Positions 17,839 to 27,142 are shown, numbered from the stretch's first letter. The stretch is 64,000 nucleotides of DNA from JAXLWB01 sp046328715 (GCA_046328715.1 JAXLWB010000040.1:1-64000); one strand, 5' to 3'. Numbers and translations are program-made. The notes: generated from the sequence alone by a model not told the origin.

Positions 17839-18783
17839 ATGAATCCTGTTATCTTTCAGATCGGCCCCTTTGCCCTGCGTTGGTACGGTCTGTTTATTGT
17901 GGGCGGTGCGGTGGTTGCCGCCTGGTTTTCCGCCCGTGCGGCGCAGAAACGGGGCGAAAACCCTGACCATGTTTGGAACTTGCTGGCTTGGTGTCTCATT
18001 CTGGGCATCCTCGGCGCTCGCCTCTATCATGTCTTTAGTACTCCCAAAGATGGATTGGGCTGGGCCTATTACAAAGAGCACCCGATCGACATTATTCGCT
18101 TCTGGAACGGCGGTTTCCAGGGGCTTGGCATTTACGGCGGTCTGGTAGGTGGCATTCTCGCCATCATACTCTACTCGTGGTGGAACAAGCTGAAAGTGCT
18201 GCGCTATCTCGATTATATCGCTCCGCATGTTCCAATCGCCCAAGCCTTTGGACGTATGGGCAACTTCGTCAATCAGGAACTGTATGGCCCGCCGACCAAT
18301 GCACCGTGGGCTTTTCACATCAACCCTGTGCATCCCTGTCAACTGCCCCCCAATCTGCCGCCGTCAATTCAACCCTGCGGTAGCACCAATCTCACGCCAG
18401 AAACGCTCGATTGGTATAAAACCAATGGCTTTCACCCCACCTTCTTTTATGAAGCGACCTGGAGTGTCGCCATGTTCTTGCTCTTGATGTTTATCATCAA
18501 CAAGTATGGACATCGCCTGCGCCAAGGGGATGGTCTTTGGCTCTACTTGATCGCCTATCCGCTAGGTCGCTTCTGGGTAGAATTATTCCGCCCGGACGCT
18601 TGGGTGATTGGCAACCTGCCGACCGCACAATGGGTTGCGATTGGCAGCATCGTCATTAGCGCGTTGATTCTCTTCCTGCGCCATCGCAACTGGTCCTGGC
18701 GCGAACATCCAGAACAGTCCATGGCCTGGGTTGAGGCTGCGCCAGTAGAAGAAGTGCCCGTTCCTGCCGAACAGCCAGTATGA
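17839..18783 (+). CDS. lgt: Prolipoprotein diacylglyceryl transferase
   Basis: Lgt moves diacylglyceryl from phosphatidylglycerol to the lipobox cysteine of prelipoproteins. The polytopic protein shows FALRWYGLFIVGG, FWNGGFQGLGIYGGLVGG, the signature GRMGNFVNQELYGPPT and HPTFFYEATWS, then PLGRFWVELFRPDAW. An extended C-terminal tail (about 285-314) is Glu/Pro/Val-rich. An insert of about 25 residues (HPCQLPPNLPPSIQPCGSTN) lies in the loop after the signature. AAGGAG stands 9 bases before the ATG. Several lipoproteins in the window are substrates by inference. Confidence 0.95.
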   Translation: MNPVIFQIGPFALRWYGLFIVGGAVVAAWFSARAAQKRGENPDHVWNLLAWCLILGILGARLYHVFSTPKDGLGWAYYKEHPIDIIRFWNGGFQGLGIYGGLVGGILAIILYSWWNKLKVLRYLDYIAPHVPIAQAFGRMGNFVNQELYGPPTNAPWAFHINPVHPCQLPPNLPPSIQPCGSTNLTPETLDWYKTNGFHPTFFYEATWSVAMFLLLMFIINKYGHRLRQGDGLWLYLIAYPLGRFWVELFRPDAWVIGNLPTAQWVAIGSIVISALILFLRHRNWSWREHPEQSMAWVEAAPVEEVPVPAEQPV

Positions 18784-18796
18784 AGTAGGGAAGGAT

Positions 18797-18831
18797 GAGA
18801 GGTGAGGAAGAATTTTTAAATCTCACCTCTC
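18797..18831. terminator. Bidirectional terminator between lgt and the ylxP-like gene
   Basis: GAGAGGTGAG (18797-18806) and CTCACCTCTC (18822-18831) form a perfect 10-bp stem. The loop contains AATTTTTAAA. It lies between two convergent genes, 13 bases after lgt and 5 bases from the other stop. Confidence 0.6.
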
Positions 18832-18836
18832 TCCCC

Positions 18837-19124
18837 TCACCCCACCATTTCAATCGTATAATCTAACAACTGCGCATCGAGTCGCCAACCTTCAACATGG
18901 TTGGCGACTTTTTGTAGCAGGCTGTGGGCCGAGCCACTGTTTTGGCTGACACAGGCTACTTCGACGACGGCGCGCGTCCATTCGTCCCGCGCTTCGCTCT
19001 CACTGACGGAGACATTGAACTCGCGGTGAAGGCGCGCCAATAGCGGCTTGAGCACGCTGCGCTTATCCTTCAAACTTTCGGCCAAAGGTAAGTGTAGTTC
19101 AAGAGTTAATAGTCCAATTGCCAT
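18837..19124 (-). CDS. DUF503 / YlxP-like protein
   Basis: This 95-residue protein matches the DUF503 family from end to end: LLTLELHLPLAESLKDKRSV, then LARLHREFNVSVSE, and WRLDAQLLDYTIEMVG at the C-terminus. Members are small ferredoxin-fold proteins often found near rbfA and infB. No reaction is known. The gene stands alone on the minus strand, 80 bases downstream of the lipoyl transferase gene with a strong hairpin in between. Confidence 0.85.
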   Translation of the reverse strand: MAIGLLTLELHLPLAESLKDKRSVLKPLLARLHREFNVSVSESEARDEWTRAVVEVACVSQNSGSAHSLLQKVANHVEGWRLDAQLLDYTIEMVG

Positions 19125-19157
19125 GGGTCAAACGTTGGGTTGAAGAGTTAGGAAGAT

Positions 19158-19203
19158 GCAGGTTGCAGGTTGCAAATGGTTATTTCTGCAACCTGCAACC
19201 TGC
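19158..19203 (-). terminator. 17-bp perfect hairpin after the lipoyl enzyme gene
   Basis: The arms at 19158-19174 and 19187-19203 are perfectly complementary and each holds two and a half tandem copies of GCAGGTT. The hairpin touches the stop codon at 19204. It is one of several intergenic hairpins with short-period arms in this window. Confidence 0.5.
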
Positions 19204-20112
19204 TCATTTATTTCTTGTCCAATCTTGATTCGCATATTGTTCACGAATCAGCCCGGATGCCCGGCGCAGTTCGTTGGCGCTAAGCGAGGATTGTTTGAAG
19301 CTGAGTTGCAATACCTCTTCAAAGCCTTGTCGTAATGCTGGCCAGACTGTCTCAAAGCGCACTTGGGGCGAATCGTCTGCTACGCCCAGTGCCTGGGCCA
19401 AGGTTCCGGCACGCAAGGCAAGCTCCTGGCGTAAGCTATTGGCTTTGTCGTCGGGTAGCGACAGGATATCGACCAATCGGGTAATATCTCCTATCAACGG
19501 CAGCGTGCCGTGTTGAAGTACATAGCCTGCCCGCCGACTCTGTGCACTTCCCAGCAATTTGCGCCCACCTGCAGTAATTTCGTAAGCGCTAGGTACCTCG
19601 AAACAGGCCGCCGAGACGTTTTTCCCTGCCCGTATATGTGCCGCTGCCTTATCGACCGCCTCCACATGCAGATGATTGAGCCCCGCCACGAGGGCATTGC
19701 TCAGCCGCAGGTAGGCATCCATCACGCCACCTTGCAGCCGCGGCTCATGCTGGGGACCCGCCACCGAATAGGTTAGCTCGTCGGTGTGCAGGATCGCACG
19801 TCCACCGGTCGGGCGCCGCACCAGTTCGTAGCCTAGTGCTTCGATATGGGCAAGATCGACATCCTCCGCCGACTGATGACGACCCAAGGAGACCGCAGGC
19901 GGCTGCCAGCGATAAAAGCGTAACGTAGGCAAACTCTCGCCTGCTGCACACGCTTCGGCGATTGCCTGGTCGATCGCCATGTTGGCAGGACCAGAACGAG
20001 GTGTCTCATCGACGACCAGGCGCCAAATACCTGGCGGCCAGCTTTCCGGCTGTATGTGTTCTTGTTCCACTTCGCTTGCTGTTGTGCCCGGTGAAAGAGA
20101 AAGTTCCATCAT
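19204..20112 (-). CDS. Lipoate-protein ligase / octanoyltransferase (LipM-like)
   Basis: The BPL/LplA catalytic fold is plain: GPANMAIDQAIAEA, LRFYRWQPPAVSLGRHQS, LGYELVRRPTGGRAILH, ELTYSV, then ACFEVPSAYEITAGGRKLLG. The Cys of ACFEVP and the Lys of RKLLG match the LipM/LipL transferase family, which attaches octanoyl or lipoyl groups to carrier domains. LplA cannot be excluded. The long open frame begins at 20277, but MMELSLSPG from 20112 is the sensible start. A TATAAT at 20124-20119 places transcription on that ATG. It follows the YgfZ/GcvT-like gene, which also connects to lipoyl and Fe-S enzymes. Confidence 0.8.
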   Translation of the reverse strand: MMELSLSPGTTASEVEQEHIQPESWPPGIWRLVVDETPRSGPANMAIDQAIAEACAAGESLPTLRFYRWQPPAVSLGRHQSAEDVDLAHIEALGYELVRRPTGGRAILHTDELTYSVAGPQHEPRLQGGVMDAYLRLSNALVAGLNHLHVEAVDKAAAHIRAGKNVSAACFEVPSAYEITAGGRKLLGSAQSRRAGYVLQHGTLPLIGDITRLVDILSLPDDKANSLRQELALRAGTLAQALGVADDSPQVRFETVWPALRQGFEEVLQLSFKQSSLSANELRRASGLIREQYANQDWTRNK

Positions 20113-20118
20113 GCAGAA

Positions 20119-20124
20119 ATTATA
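20119..20124 (-). promoter_or_regulatory. -10 box, possible leaderless start of the lipoyl enzyme gene
   Basis: On the minus strand TATAAT is followed by six bases and then ATG, so a start seven bases after the box falls on the A of the ATG. The TAA inside the box is the stop codon of the preceding gene. No Shine-Dalgarno is seen. Confidence 0.4.
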
Positions 20125-21052
20125 CCACGTTGGCGGCAATTCCGTCGACACTGAACTGATTGCCCGCCGTGTTGTAGGGGCGTTTGACAATGGCCAGCGC
20201 ATTGGCAGTTGAATGCTCCGCTGCCGTACTCGTAACCGTGCCGACCTCTTTGCCGTCTGCCAATATCGTCGCACCAACGGCTAGCGGCTGTGGGCTGCTC
20301 AGACGCACCAACGTTTTCGTGACCTTGTCATAGGTAATCTGGCGGGCAATGATCTCTTGACCAGTGTAACAGCCCTTGTTTTCGGCGCAAGCCCAGGCCA
20401 GGCCAGCCTCCAGCGGGCTATACTCACTGGTAAGCTCTGCCCCCGGCGTCGGGCGACCCAACTCCACACGCCGCACATGATAGGCGTCCATATCAGCCAA
20501 TGTGATCACTCCAGCATCGGCCAATCGCCGCAGAAGGATCTCTGCCTGGGTGGCGGCCATGAGTACTTCGTAGCCAGGAACATCATACTGATCCTGGCGC
20601 ACCAACAAAAAGCCATCAATGGCGCGCCATTCTTGATCGGCGAATCCCTTCTCAAAACCGAGAAGAGGCAACATGGAATCGAGGGTTACACCCATCAGGC
20701 GGCCGCGTTGCCAATCCGCACTGAGGTTGCGCACTGTAACTTTATCCATAAAAAAGATGTTACCGCGCAAATGGCGTTCCAGCGAAGTGGTTTCGTTACG
20801 CGCAGGCAATAGCCAAAGCTCATTCTCCTGGCAAAGCACGGTAAAGACAAAGAGCACCCGTGCTGTTGGGCTGGTCAACACTGTGACACACGATTGTCCT
20901 GGGCGCAGGCGTTTGATATCGTTGCTGGTCATGCGCTGCAAAAAGTCAACGCGATCTTCTCCATGCAAGCGGAGAATACCCGCATCGGGCCGCAATTGCA
21001 GGGCTGCACCGTGGGTTAGCGCTTCGTATTCGAGATTGAATTGATCACTCAT
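20120..21052 (-). CDS. YgfZ/GcvT-like folate-binding protein
   Basis: This 310-residue member of the GcvT fold has the YgfZ signature KGCYTGQEIIARQ with its cysteine, preceded by ELTSEYSPLEAGLAWACAEN and with LRLHGEDRVDFLQRMTSND at the N-terminus. YgfZ proteins bind tetrahydrofolate and help maintain certain Fe-S enzymes, including MiaB and possibly lipoyl synthase. It is not the aminomethyltransferase of the glycine cleavage system, because the GCS partners are absent and the YgfZ motif is present. It sits 9 bases after the hydrolase lipoprotein gene and just before the lipoyl enzyme gene, so these form one operon on the minus strand. Confidence 0.82.
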   Translation of the reverse strand: MSDQFNLEYEALTHGAALQLRPDAGILRLHGEDRVDFLQRMTSNDIKRLRPGQSCVTVLTSPTARVLFVFTVLCQENELWLLPARNETTSLERHLRGNIFFMDKVTVRNLSADWQRGRLMGVTLDSMLPLLGFEKGFADQEWRAIDGFLLVRQDQYDVPGYEVLMAATQAEILLRRLADAGVITLADMDAYHVRRVELGRPTPGAELTSEYSPLEAGLAWACAENKGCYTGQEIIARQITYDKVTKTLVRLSSPQPLAVGATILADGKEVGTVTSTAAEHSTANALAIVKRPYNTAGNQFSVDGIAANVV

Positions 21053-21061
21053 GGATTTTGT

Positions 21062-22360
21062 TCACTGATAGCGTTTGATAAATTCCAGGATTCGCCAAAA
21101 CATTTCTTGACCTGCTTCGGTCATGTCGTCGCCGATCTGAAGGTAATGGCTCACATCCTGATAGTAGAAAACCTCGGTGGGCACGCCGGCTGCACGCAAT
21201 TGGCTCTCTAATTCCTTCGCCTGCTCGATGGGAATAATCGCATCAGCATCGGTATGGATGATGAGCGTCGGCGGCAGTTGCCCTGCTACATAGACTGGCG
21301 AATAGCGTAAAAAGGGCAGCGGGTATAGATTGGCTGGCCCTAAGGCTGGAATAAGCAGCCGATAGTCAGGTGGCACCTGGATGCGTCCTGCATAAAAGTC
21401 AGCTGCCCCGGTAAAGGCATTGGCAATGCCCCCGACCGTTACCCATGCCCCAATCGCATCCTGCCCGTTGCCGTCGTTGCTATCGCGTAGCAGCCGATTG
21501 AGGATCGCACTGCTAAAGCTGCCGCCCAGCGCAATCGCCTTGCCTGGTCGGACGTGCGGGCTAAGTGCTCCGCTCTCAGCCAACGCCAGGGCAACTCGTG
21601 CATCCTGGGCATGCGCATCGACATCCAAGGCGTGGGCCGCCATCGGCGAAATTGCCACCAATGTATAGCCCTGTGCCGCATAGGCCGTACTCACCGAAAC
21701 CCACAGATCTACAGGAGAAGGATAGACCATGAAGAGCAGCGGGTACTGTGTGTCAGCTTCCAGTTGTGCTGGCTGCGAGCGCGGCAGATAGAGCCGCAAC
21801 GTGTCGACCGCTACTCCCTGATAGACAAACTGAAAGGCGGTGACATCTGCCTGTGAACCAGCCGGAAAATTAGTAGCGCTCGTGAATTGCGCAGTCACCG
21901 AAAGCTGGACGCTGTTTGCTAACGGGGCGGGCAACGGCGTAGGTACATGACGCTGCATGCGCAGCAACGGTGCCTGGGTTACCTCCTGGCTGCGGATGGT
22001 TACTAGCCAAGGCAAACCCAAGCTGCCAAGGGGTTCGATTTCATCGATTCCGGGGGCTACTGCGCCTGGAACATATTGCCCAGGCGGAATGCCCACAATC
22101 TGGTAGTGTCCTTGCTCATCGGTGCGTGCGGTGTAGGGCTTGCCAGTCCGCTCGGCTACGACTACGGTTACGCCAGCCAGCGGTTTACCCTCTAGCTCGA
22201 CAAAACCTTCTAAAGAACCTGGCGGGGCAGTGGAGGCGGGCAAGTTGGTCGTGCCAAACTGCTCGGTGATCAGATAGGCAATGACATTGTTGCGCACCGA
22301 TGGGGCACAACCACTGACGATCAAGAGCGTAACAAACAAAACTACAAAAACAACTCGCAT
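21062..22360 (-). CDS. Lipoprotein with carboxypeptidase-regulatory-like and alpha/beta hydrolase domains
   Basis: The N-terminus (MRVVFVVLFVTLLIVSGC) is a lipoprotein signal, with Cys18 the lipidation site. Residues about 50-125 form a carboxypeptidase regulatory-like beta sandwich (GFVELEGKPLAGVTVVVAER, DEQGHYQIVGIPPGQY). The rest is an alpha/beta hydrolase: GGSFSSAILNRLL holds the nucleophile Ser, HTDADAIIPIEQA the acid, and DVSHYL the His. This is a surface-anchored esterase or peptidase with unknown substrate. It is the first gene of a three-gene minus-strand operon, though its link to YgfZ and the lipoyl enzyme is not obvious. Confidence 0.75.
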   Translation of the reverse strand: MRVVFVVLFVTLLIVSGCAPSVRNNVIAYLITEQFGTTNLPASTAPPGSLEGFVELEGKPLAGVTVVVAERTGKPYTARTDEQGHYQIVGIPPGQYVPGAVAPGIDEIEPLGSLGLPWLVTIRSQEVTQAPLLRMQRHVPTPLPAPLANSVQLSVTAQFTSATNFPAGSQADVTAFQFVYQGVAVDTLRLYLPRSQPAQLEADTQYPLLFMVYPSPVDLWVSVSTAYAAQGYTLVAISPMAAHALDVDAHAQDARVALALAESGALSPHVRPGKAIALGGSFSSAILNRLLRDSNDGNGQDAIGAWVTVGGIANAFTGAADFYAGRIQVPPDYRLLIPALGPANLYPLPFLRYSPVYVAGQLPPTLIIHTDADAIIPIEQAKELESQLRAAGVPTEVFYYQDVSHYLQIGDDMTEAGQEMFWRILEFIKRYQ

Positions 22361-22652
22361 GCAAACAATCCTTAAGGACTAGTGCCAGGCGTAATGACCT
22401 GGTTTTGCCTATAGTTGAGGTCAATTCCGCCGCAATGGTTATAATTTCTTTACCATCTCCTGGTTGCGGAGTATACTTTTTGCGTTTGATACGCTCTCCC
22501 TACCAATAAAGCAGCAGCGAGTATGTAATGTAACATAAGTTCGGCTTTAAGCCGTTGACTCGTATTGGCATGGACATTTCCCGACAACCGGATGTAGAGC
22601 GAAGCGACTGTTTTTCCAGCATCATCACTTCTTTGCCTAGCAGTCCGACTAC

Positions 22653-22716
22653 TTGATTTTACAAATAGAGAACAGTCAAATACGAAGTATTAACTTGATG
22701 TTATTTGTAAAATCAA
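22653..22716. repeat. 15-bp inverted repeat in a gene-free spacer
   Basis: TTGATTTTACAAATA (22653-22667) and TATTTGTAAAATCAA (22702-22716) are perfect inverted copies 34 bases apart. They lie in the 511-base spacer 22361-22871 between divergent genes, where no gene is supported. A weaker pair (TATATAGGC near 22751 and GCCTATATA near 22841) lies nearer the tricorn start. They may be regulator sites or remains of a small mobile element. Confidence 0.4.
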
Positions 22717-22871
22717 ACGGATATTCTACTCGCTATGAACACTTTTGCTATATAGGCCGCTGCAAAAAATAAAGAATCTAATGCCAAGGCTTTTTGTGGT
22801 GGCTCAAGCGATTCACTGGAATGGTTTTATTTGGAAATCGCCTATATACCTAAAATAGGATTGACTCTATT

Positions 22872-25800
22872 ATGTCAGGCTACTATCGTTTTCCTACAAT
22901 TTTCCACGACACCGTTGTCTTTGTCTCCGAAGACGATCTTTGGAGTGTGCCCGTCTCGGGAGGGATCGCCCGGCGGCTGACAAGCAATGTGGGCGAGGTT
23001 TCGGCACCATTCTTTTCGCCCGATGGAAAATGGCTTGCCTTTGTAGGACGCGAAGAGGGAGCCAGTGAAGTCTATGTGATGGCCGCCCAAGGTGGCCCAG
23101 CCCGCCGCCTGACCTTTCTCGGTTCCCAATCGCGTGTGATTGGCTGGACTACCGATGCTAGCTCGATTCTGTTTAGCAGCAGTTATGGTCAGCCCTCTGG
23201 CCACGACCATCTACTTTATAAAATTGCCGTCGATTCGCAAAATGGCGAGGCAACCCGTTTGCCCTACGGCGAAGCGCGCTCCATCTCATTCGGACCAAAC
23301 GGTGGTGTGATCGTGGGCCGTAATACCAATGATCTGGCGCGTTGGAAACGCTACCGCGGCGGCAGCACGGGGCGACTGTGGATCGACCGCACTGGCAACA
23401 CACAGTTTGAACCATTTCTGGCTGAACTGGCGGGCAATATCACCTCACCAATGTGGATTGTGACTGCTTCTGCACAGGGAAGCAACGCCAACGATGGCTT
23501 GGGGCGGATCTTTTTTGCCAGTGACCATGAAGGGGTGGGCAATCTTTACAGTTGCGCAGTGGATGGCAGCCAACTGCGCCGCCACACCGACCATGAGGAT
23601 TTCTATACGCGCCACGCCACTACAGATGGTGCCCAGATCGTCTATCACGCCGGTGCTGATCTTTACGTCTTCGATATTGCCAGCGACACAAGTCAGCGCA
23701 TCGAAATTGTCTACCCAAGCCCGCGCGTCCAACGCAACCGCAAGTTTGCCGATGCCGCCCGCTACTTGGACAGCTACCAACTGCATCCGTCTGGCAAGGC
23801 GATGGCGATCACCAGCCGCGGTAAGCTCTTTACCTTCTTCAATCACGAAGGTCCTGTCCTGCAACTCGGCCAACGGGATGGCGTGCGCTATCGTCAGCCC
23901 GAGTGGTTTAACGATGGTCGCCGCTTGGTTGTTGTCAGTGACGAGTTGGGTGAAGAGTCGCTGGAAATCCGTACCGGTAACCCCAACGCACCGGTGCGAC
24001 GATTGGAGAAGCTCGATATTGGGCGTATCGTCACACTCAAGATGTCGCCGCGTGAAGACAAGATTGCCCTGACCAACCACCGACATGAGTTGTTGTTGGT
24101 CGATCTCTCCAACTTGGAAGAGACGGAGAGCAAGGCCGAGACTGCACAGAATCGGGTTACACTGGTGGATCGCAGTCCCTACCGTCAGATCGCGGGCTTC
24201 AACTGGTCGCCCGATGGGTACTGGCTGGCCTATGGTTATGCCGCTACTACCCAAACTACCGAGATCCGCCTCTATCATCTGACTGATGGCGACGCCTCAA
24301 CTGCCAACAACCAAGGCAATAGCAGCGCTTTCCCGAATCCAATTGCCATCACCCAGCCGGTGCTGCACGATTTGCGACCTGCCTTTGACCCGGATGGACG
24401 CTTTCTCTACTTCCTGAGCTGTCGCGAGTTTAACCCAGTCCACGATGGTCTGCACTTCGATATCGGCTTTCCTTGGGGCATGCGTCCGTACCTGGTGCTG
24501 CTGCAAAGCGATTCGTTCAATCCCTTTGTACCGCGTCCCGATTTGGAAGGCGACGAGCGGGAAAGCAATGCCAGCAGTGGCTCTGGGAAAAACGACGGCA
24601 ATGGCGGCTCAACTCCTGCTTCGGACAATGATGACGACGATGATGACGATGAGGATGAGGGTGGGGAGAGCAGCGACAAAGCAGCTCAGCCCGCCCAAGA
24701 GCCGCAGGACGATAACAACACCGCCAGCGATGGCGGATCGACCCAAGAGGAGACTGCCTCGGCAGCGCCAGCGACACCGAATGATCCAAATGCTGCCAAG
24801 CCGGAGCAAAGTAAGCCGAATGAGGCAAAGAACACAAAGGCAGAGCGCCGCCTGCGCATCGATCTGGAAGGGATCAGTCAGCGCGTCATTGCCTTCCCCA
24901 TCCCAGATGGTCGCTATTATCAGGTGATGGGTATTTCGGGCAAGGTACTCTTCTCCTCGTTTGATATCGTCGGCCTGTTGCCGAGCATGCCGCGTGACGA
25001 CGATGACCATCGCAACGAAGGGACGTTGCGCGCCTATAGCTTTAAGGACTACAAATTTGAGACTTTGGTTGACGATATCAACGGCTTCCATCTTTCACGC
25101 AACGGCAAGAAGCTCATCTACGGCAGTGGACGCCGCTTGCGTGTGATCAATGCTGGCGATAAACCACCTGGAGATGGGGGCAACTCGCGGCGTAGCGGCT
25201 GGATCGATTTGCATCGTGTCAAGATTTCCGTGGATCCACACAGCGAATGGGAGCAGATGTTCCGCGAAGCGTGGCGCCTCCAGCGTGACCACTTCTGGAC
25301 CGAGGATATGGCGCAGGTGGATTGGAATTCCGTCTATGAACGTTATTTCCCCCTGATCGAGCGGGTCTCTTCGCGTAGCGAGTTTAGCGATCTGATGTGG
25401 GAGATGCAGGGCGAGCTGGGGACGAGCCACGCCTATGAGTATGGCGGCGATTACCGCAGCCGTCCCTACTATGGACAGGGATTTCTGGGTGCGACCTGCA
25501 CCTGGGATGCGGCTGCTGGTGGCTACCGTGTGAGCGACATTGTCGCAGGAGACGCCTGGAACAACGGTACTACTTCGCCATTGTTATCTCCAGGTGCAGA
25601 TATTCGCAATGGCGATCTTTTGTTAGCGATCAACGGACAGTCATTGAGTGCCAGCTTGAGCCCGGCACAGTTGCTAGTCAACCAAGCCGACAACGAAGTA
25701 CTTCTGACCTTTGCGCTACGGGAGCCATCTCCTTCAGCTGAAGCGCCGAAAAAGGGTAAGAAGAAAGGTGCAAAAAGCGCTCCTGTAGTGAAGAGCGAAG

Positions 25801-26606
25801 AGAGCCCGACGGAGGAAACCGCAGTCGCAACGACCCTGCCGCCGTCAACCGATACTCCGACTTCAATCAATGGTCGCCAAGAGGTGCGCTACGCTGTGAT
25901 CCGCACCCTCACCAGCGAGGCGGGGTGTCGTTACCGGGCTTGGGTGGAGGGCAATCGTCGCCGTGTCCATGAAGCCAGCGATGGCAAGATTGGCTACCTT
26001 CACATCCCAAACATGGGTGTTTATGGCTATGCCGAGTTTCACCGTGGCTACTTGGCTGAGATCACGCGCCAGGGCTTGGTCGTCGATGTGCGCTTCAACG
26101 GCGGCGGTAATGTCAGTCAGTTGATTCTGGAAAAGCTGGCGCGCCGGCGCATTGGCTACGATTTCTCGCGTTGGGGCGGACTCACTCCCTATCCTGCCGA
26201 ATCGGTAGCAGGGCCATTGGTAGCGCTCACCAACGAACATGCAGGCAGCGACGGCGACATCTTCTGCCACGGTTTCAAGCTGATGAAGCTTGGTCCGTTG
26301 ATTGGCAAGCGCACCTGGGGCGGCGTGATTGGCATCTCCCCTCGTCATTCGCTTGTCGATGGCACGACGACGACCCAGCCGGAATTCAGTTTCTGGTTTG
26401 AAGATATTGGCTGGAATCTTGAAAATCAAGGGGCGATCCCGGACATCGAGGTCGACATCGCCCCACATGATTATGCCGCTGGTCGCGATCCCCAACTCGA
26501 TCAAGCGATCCATGAGGCCTTACGCCTGCTCGAAGCCAACCCAGTAGTCATTCCCAATTTCGAAAACAGACCCAGCCGCGCCGTGCCGAAACTTCCTCCG
26601 CGCTAA
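22872..26606 (+). CDS. Tricorn protease homologue (S41)
   Basis: Tricorn is a large peptidase that trims peptides released by ATP-dependent proteases. Residues about 10-540 form two beta-propellers of PD40-like repeats (FSPDGKWLAFVG, MSPREDKIALTN, WSPDGYWLAYGY). A tricorn C1 domain (about 800-870) carries the catalytic His in GELGTSHAYEYGG (about 852). A PDZ domain follows (about 890-955), then the S41 core with nucleophile Ser1126 in NEHAGSDGD and Glu1171 in TQPEFSFWFED. At 1,244 residues it is longer than the usual 1,030-1,070, due to an acidic Ser/Asp/Glu/Gln insert at about 560-665 and a Lys/Pro/Thr-rich insert at about 955-1000. No signal peptide is visible, so it is cytosolic. Confidence 0.92.
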   Translation: MSGYYRFPTIFHDTVVFVSEDDLWSVPVSGGIARRLTSNVGEVSAPFFSPDGKWLAFVGREEGASEVYVMAAQGGPARRLTFLGSQSRVIGWTTDASSILFSSSYGQPSGHDHLLYKIAVDSQNGEATRLPYGEARSISFGPNGGVIVGRNTNDLARWKRYRGGSTGRLWIDRTGNTQFEPFLAELAGNITSPMWIVTASAQGSNANDGLGRIFFASDHEGVGNLYSCAVDGSQLRRHTDHEDFYTRHATTDGAQIVYHAGADLYVFDIASDTSQRIEIVYPSPRVQRNRKFADAARYLDSYQLHPSGKAMAITSRGKLFTFFNHEGPVLQLGQRDGVRYRQPEWFNDGRRLVVVSDELGEESLEIRTGNPNAPVRRLEKLDIGRIVTLKMSPREDKIALTNHRHELLLVDLSNLEETESKAETAQNRVTLVDRSPYRQIAGFNWSPDGYWLAYGYAATTQTTEIRLYHLTDGDASTANNQGNSSAFPNPIAITQPVLHDLRPAFDPDGRFLYFLSCREFNPVHDGLHFDIGFPWGMRPYLVLLQSDSFNPFVPRPDLEGDERESNASSGSGKNDGNGGSTPASDNDDDDDDDEDEGGESSDKAAQPAQEPQDDNNTASDGGSTQEETASAAPATPNDPNAAKPEQSKPNEAKNTKAERRLRIDLEGISQRVIAFPIPDGRYYQVMGISGKVLFSSFDIVGLLPSMPRDDDDHRNEGTLRAYSFKDYKFETLVDDINGFHLSRNGKKLIYGSGRRLRVINAGDKPPGDGGNSRRSGWIDLHRVKISVDPHSEWEQMFREAWRLQRDHFWTEDMAQVDWNSVYERYFPLIERVSSRSEFSDLMWEMQGELGTSHAYEYGGDYRSRPYYGQGFLGATCTWDAAAGGYRVSDIVAGDAWNNGTTSPLLSPGADIRNGDLLLAINGQSLSASLSPAQLLVNQADNEVLLTFALREPSPSAEAPKKGKKKGAKSAPVVKSEESPTEETAVATTLPPSTDTPTSINGRQEVRYAVIRTLTSEAGCRYRAWVEGNRRRVHEASDGKIGYLHIPNMGVYGYAEFHRGYLAEITRQGLVVDVRFNGGGNVSQLILEKLARRRIGYDFSRWGGLTPYPAESVAGPLVALTNEHAGSDGDIFCHGFKLMKLGPLIGKRTWGGVIGISPRHSLVDGTTTTQPEFSFWFEDIGWNLENQGAIPDIEVDIAPHDYAAGRDPQLDQAIHEALRLLEANPVVIPNFENRPSRAVPKLPPR

Positions 26607-27142
26607 AAGAGATAGGGTGGTAGGGAGGTGAGGAGATGAGGAATCGTTATCTTCTCCCTCTCTCCCCACCTCCCCATCCCCCTACTTGTCCACAGCCTCT
26701 TATCTTTTCCGCTAATCTTCTTTCCTATGCTTTAAGGGAAAAATCTACATTTGATGGATTGGGGAGTTTTTTTTCATTCAAACGGCTAGAAAAGTCCCTA
26801 CAAATAACCGATGTCCTCTCAATTTATCGTAACTATACTATAAAAACGATCTATAGCTCATTATCCCCACGTATCAAAGCCGCCCGTGAGCCTTGACCCG
26901 TATTCCCCAACCTGACGTAAATTTGAGGTTATGTAAACGATATGCTGCCCTTTTCCCGCAAAGATGATTAACCCAATGGGATGATTAAAAGTAAATGATC
27001 AGAGAAAGCAGAGAGTGCATTGGTGTGCCAGTGGCGAGTTACGGGCAAAGTTCGTCATTTCGCTGACCGCAACTGGCAAGTTGCATACCTCGTTGCACAA
27101 TCGCAAAGCAATATTTGTGGGTAAATTTATAGGAGGTCTCAC
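26607..27142. other. Gene-free spacer with an imperfect hairpin and an AT-rich leader
   Basis: No gene is supported. GGGAGGTGAGGAGA (26623-26636) pairs with TCTCCCCACCTCCC (26661-26674) with one mismatch and probably ends the tricorn transcript. The last 150 bases contain TGCCAGT near 27030 and ACTGGCA near 27072, giving a structured leader for the downstream gene. I could not match it to a known riboswitch. Confidence 0.4.

Noticed and set aside
26990..27140. Possible cyclic-di-GMP or other riboswitch ahead of the SdrD-B gene
   Set aside because: GGCAAAG and paired TGCCAGT/ACTGGCA hinted at one, but the conserved core of the GEMM motif could not be laid out. Kept only as a structured leader.
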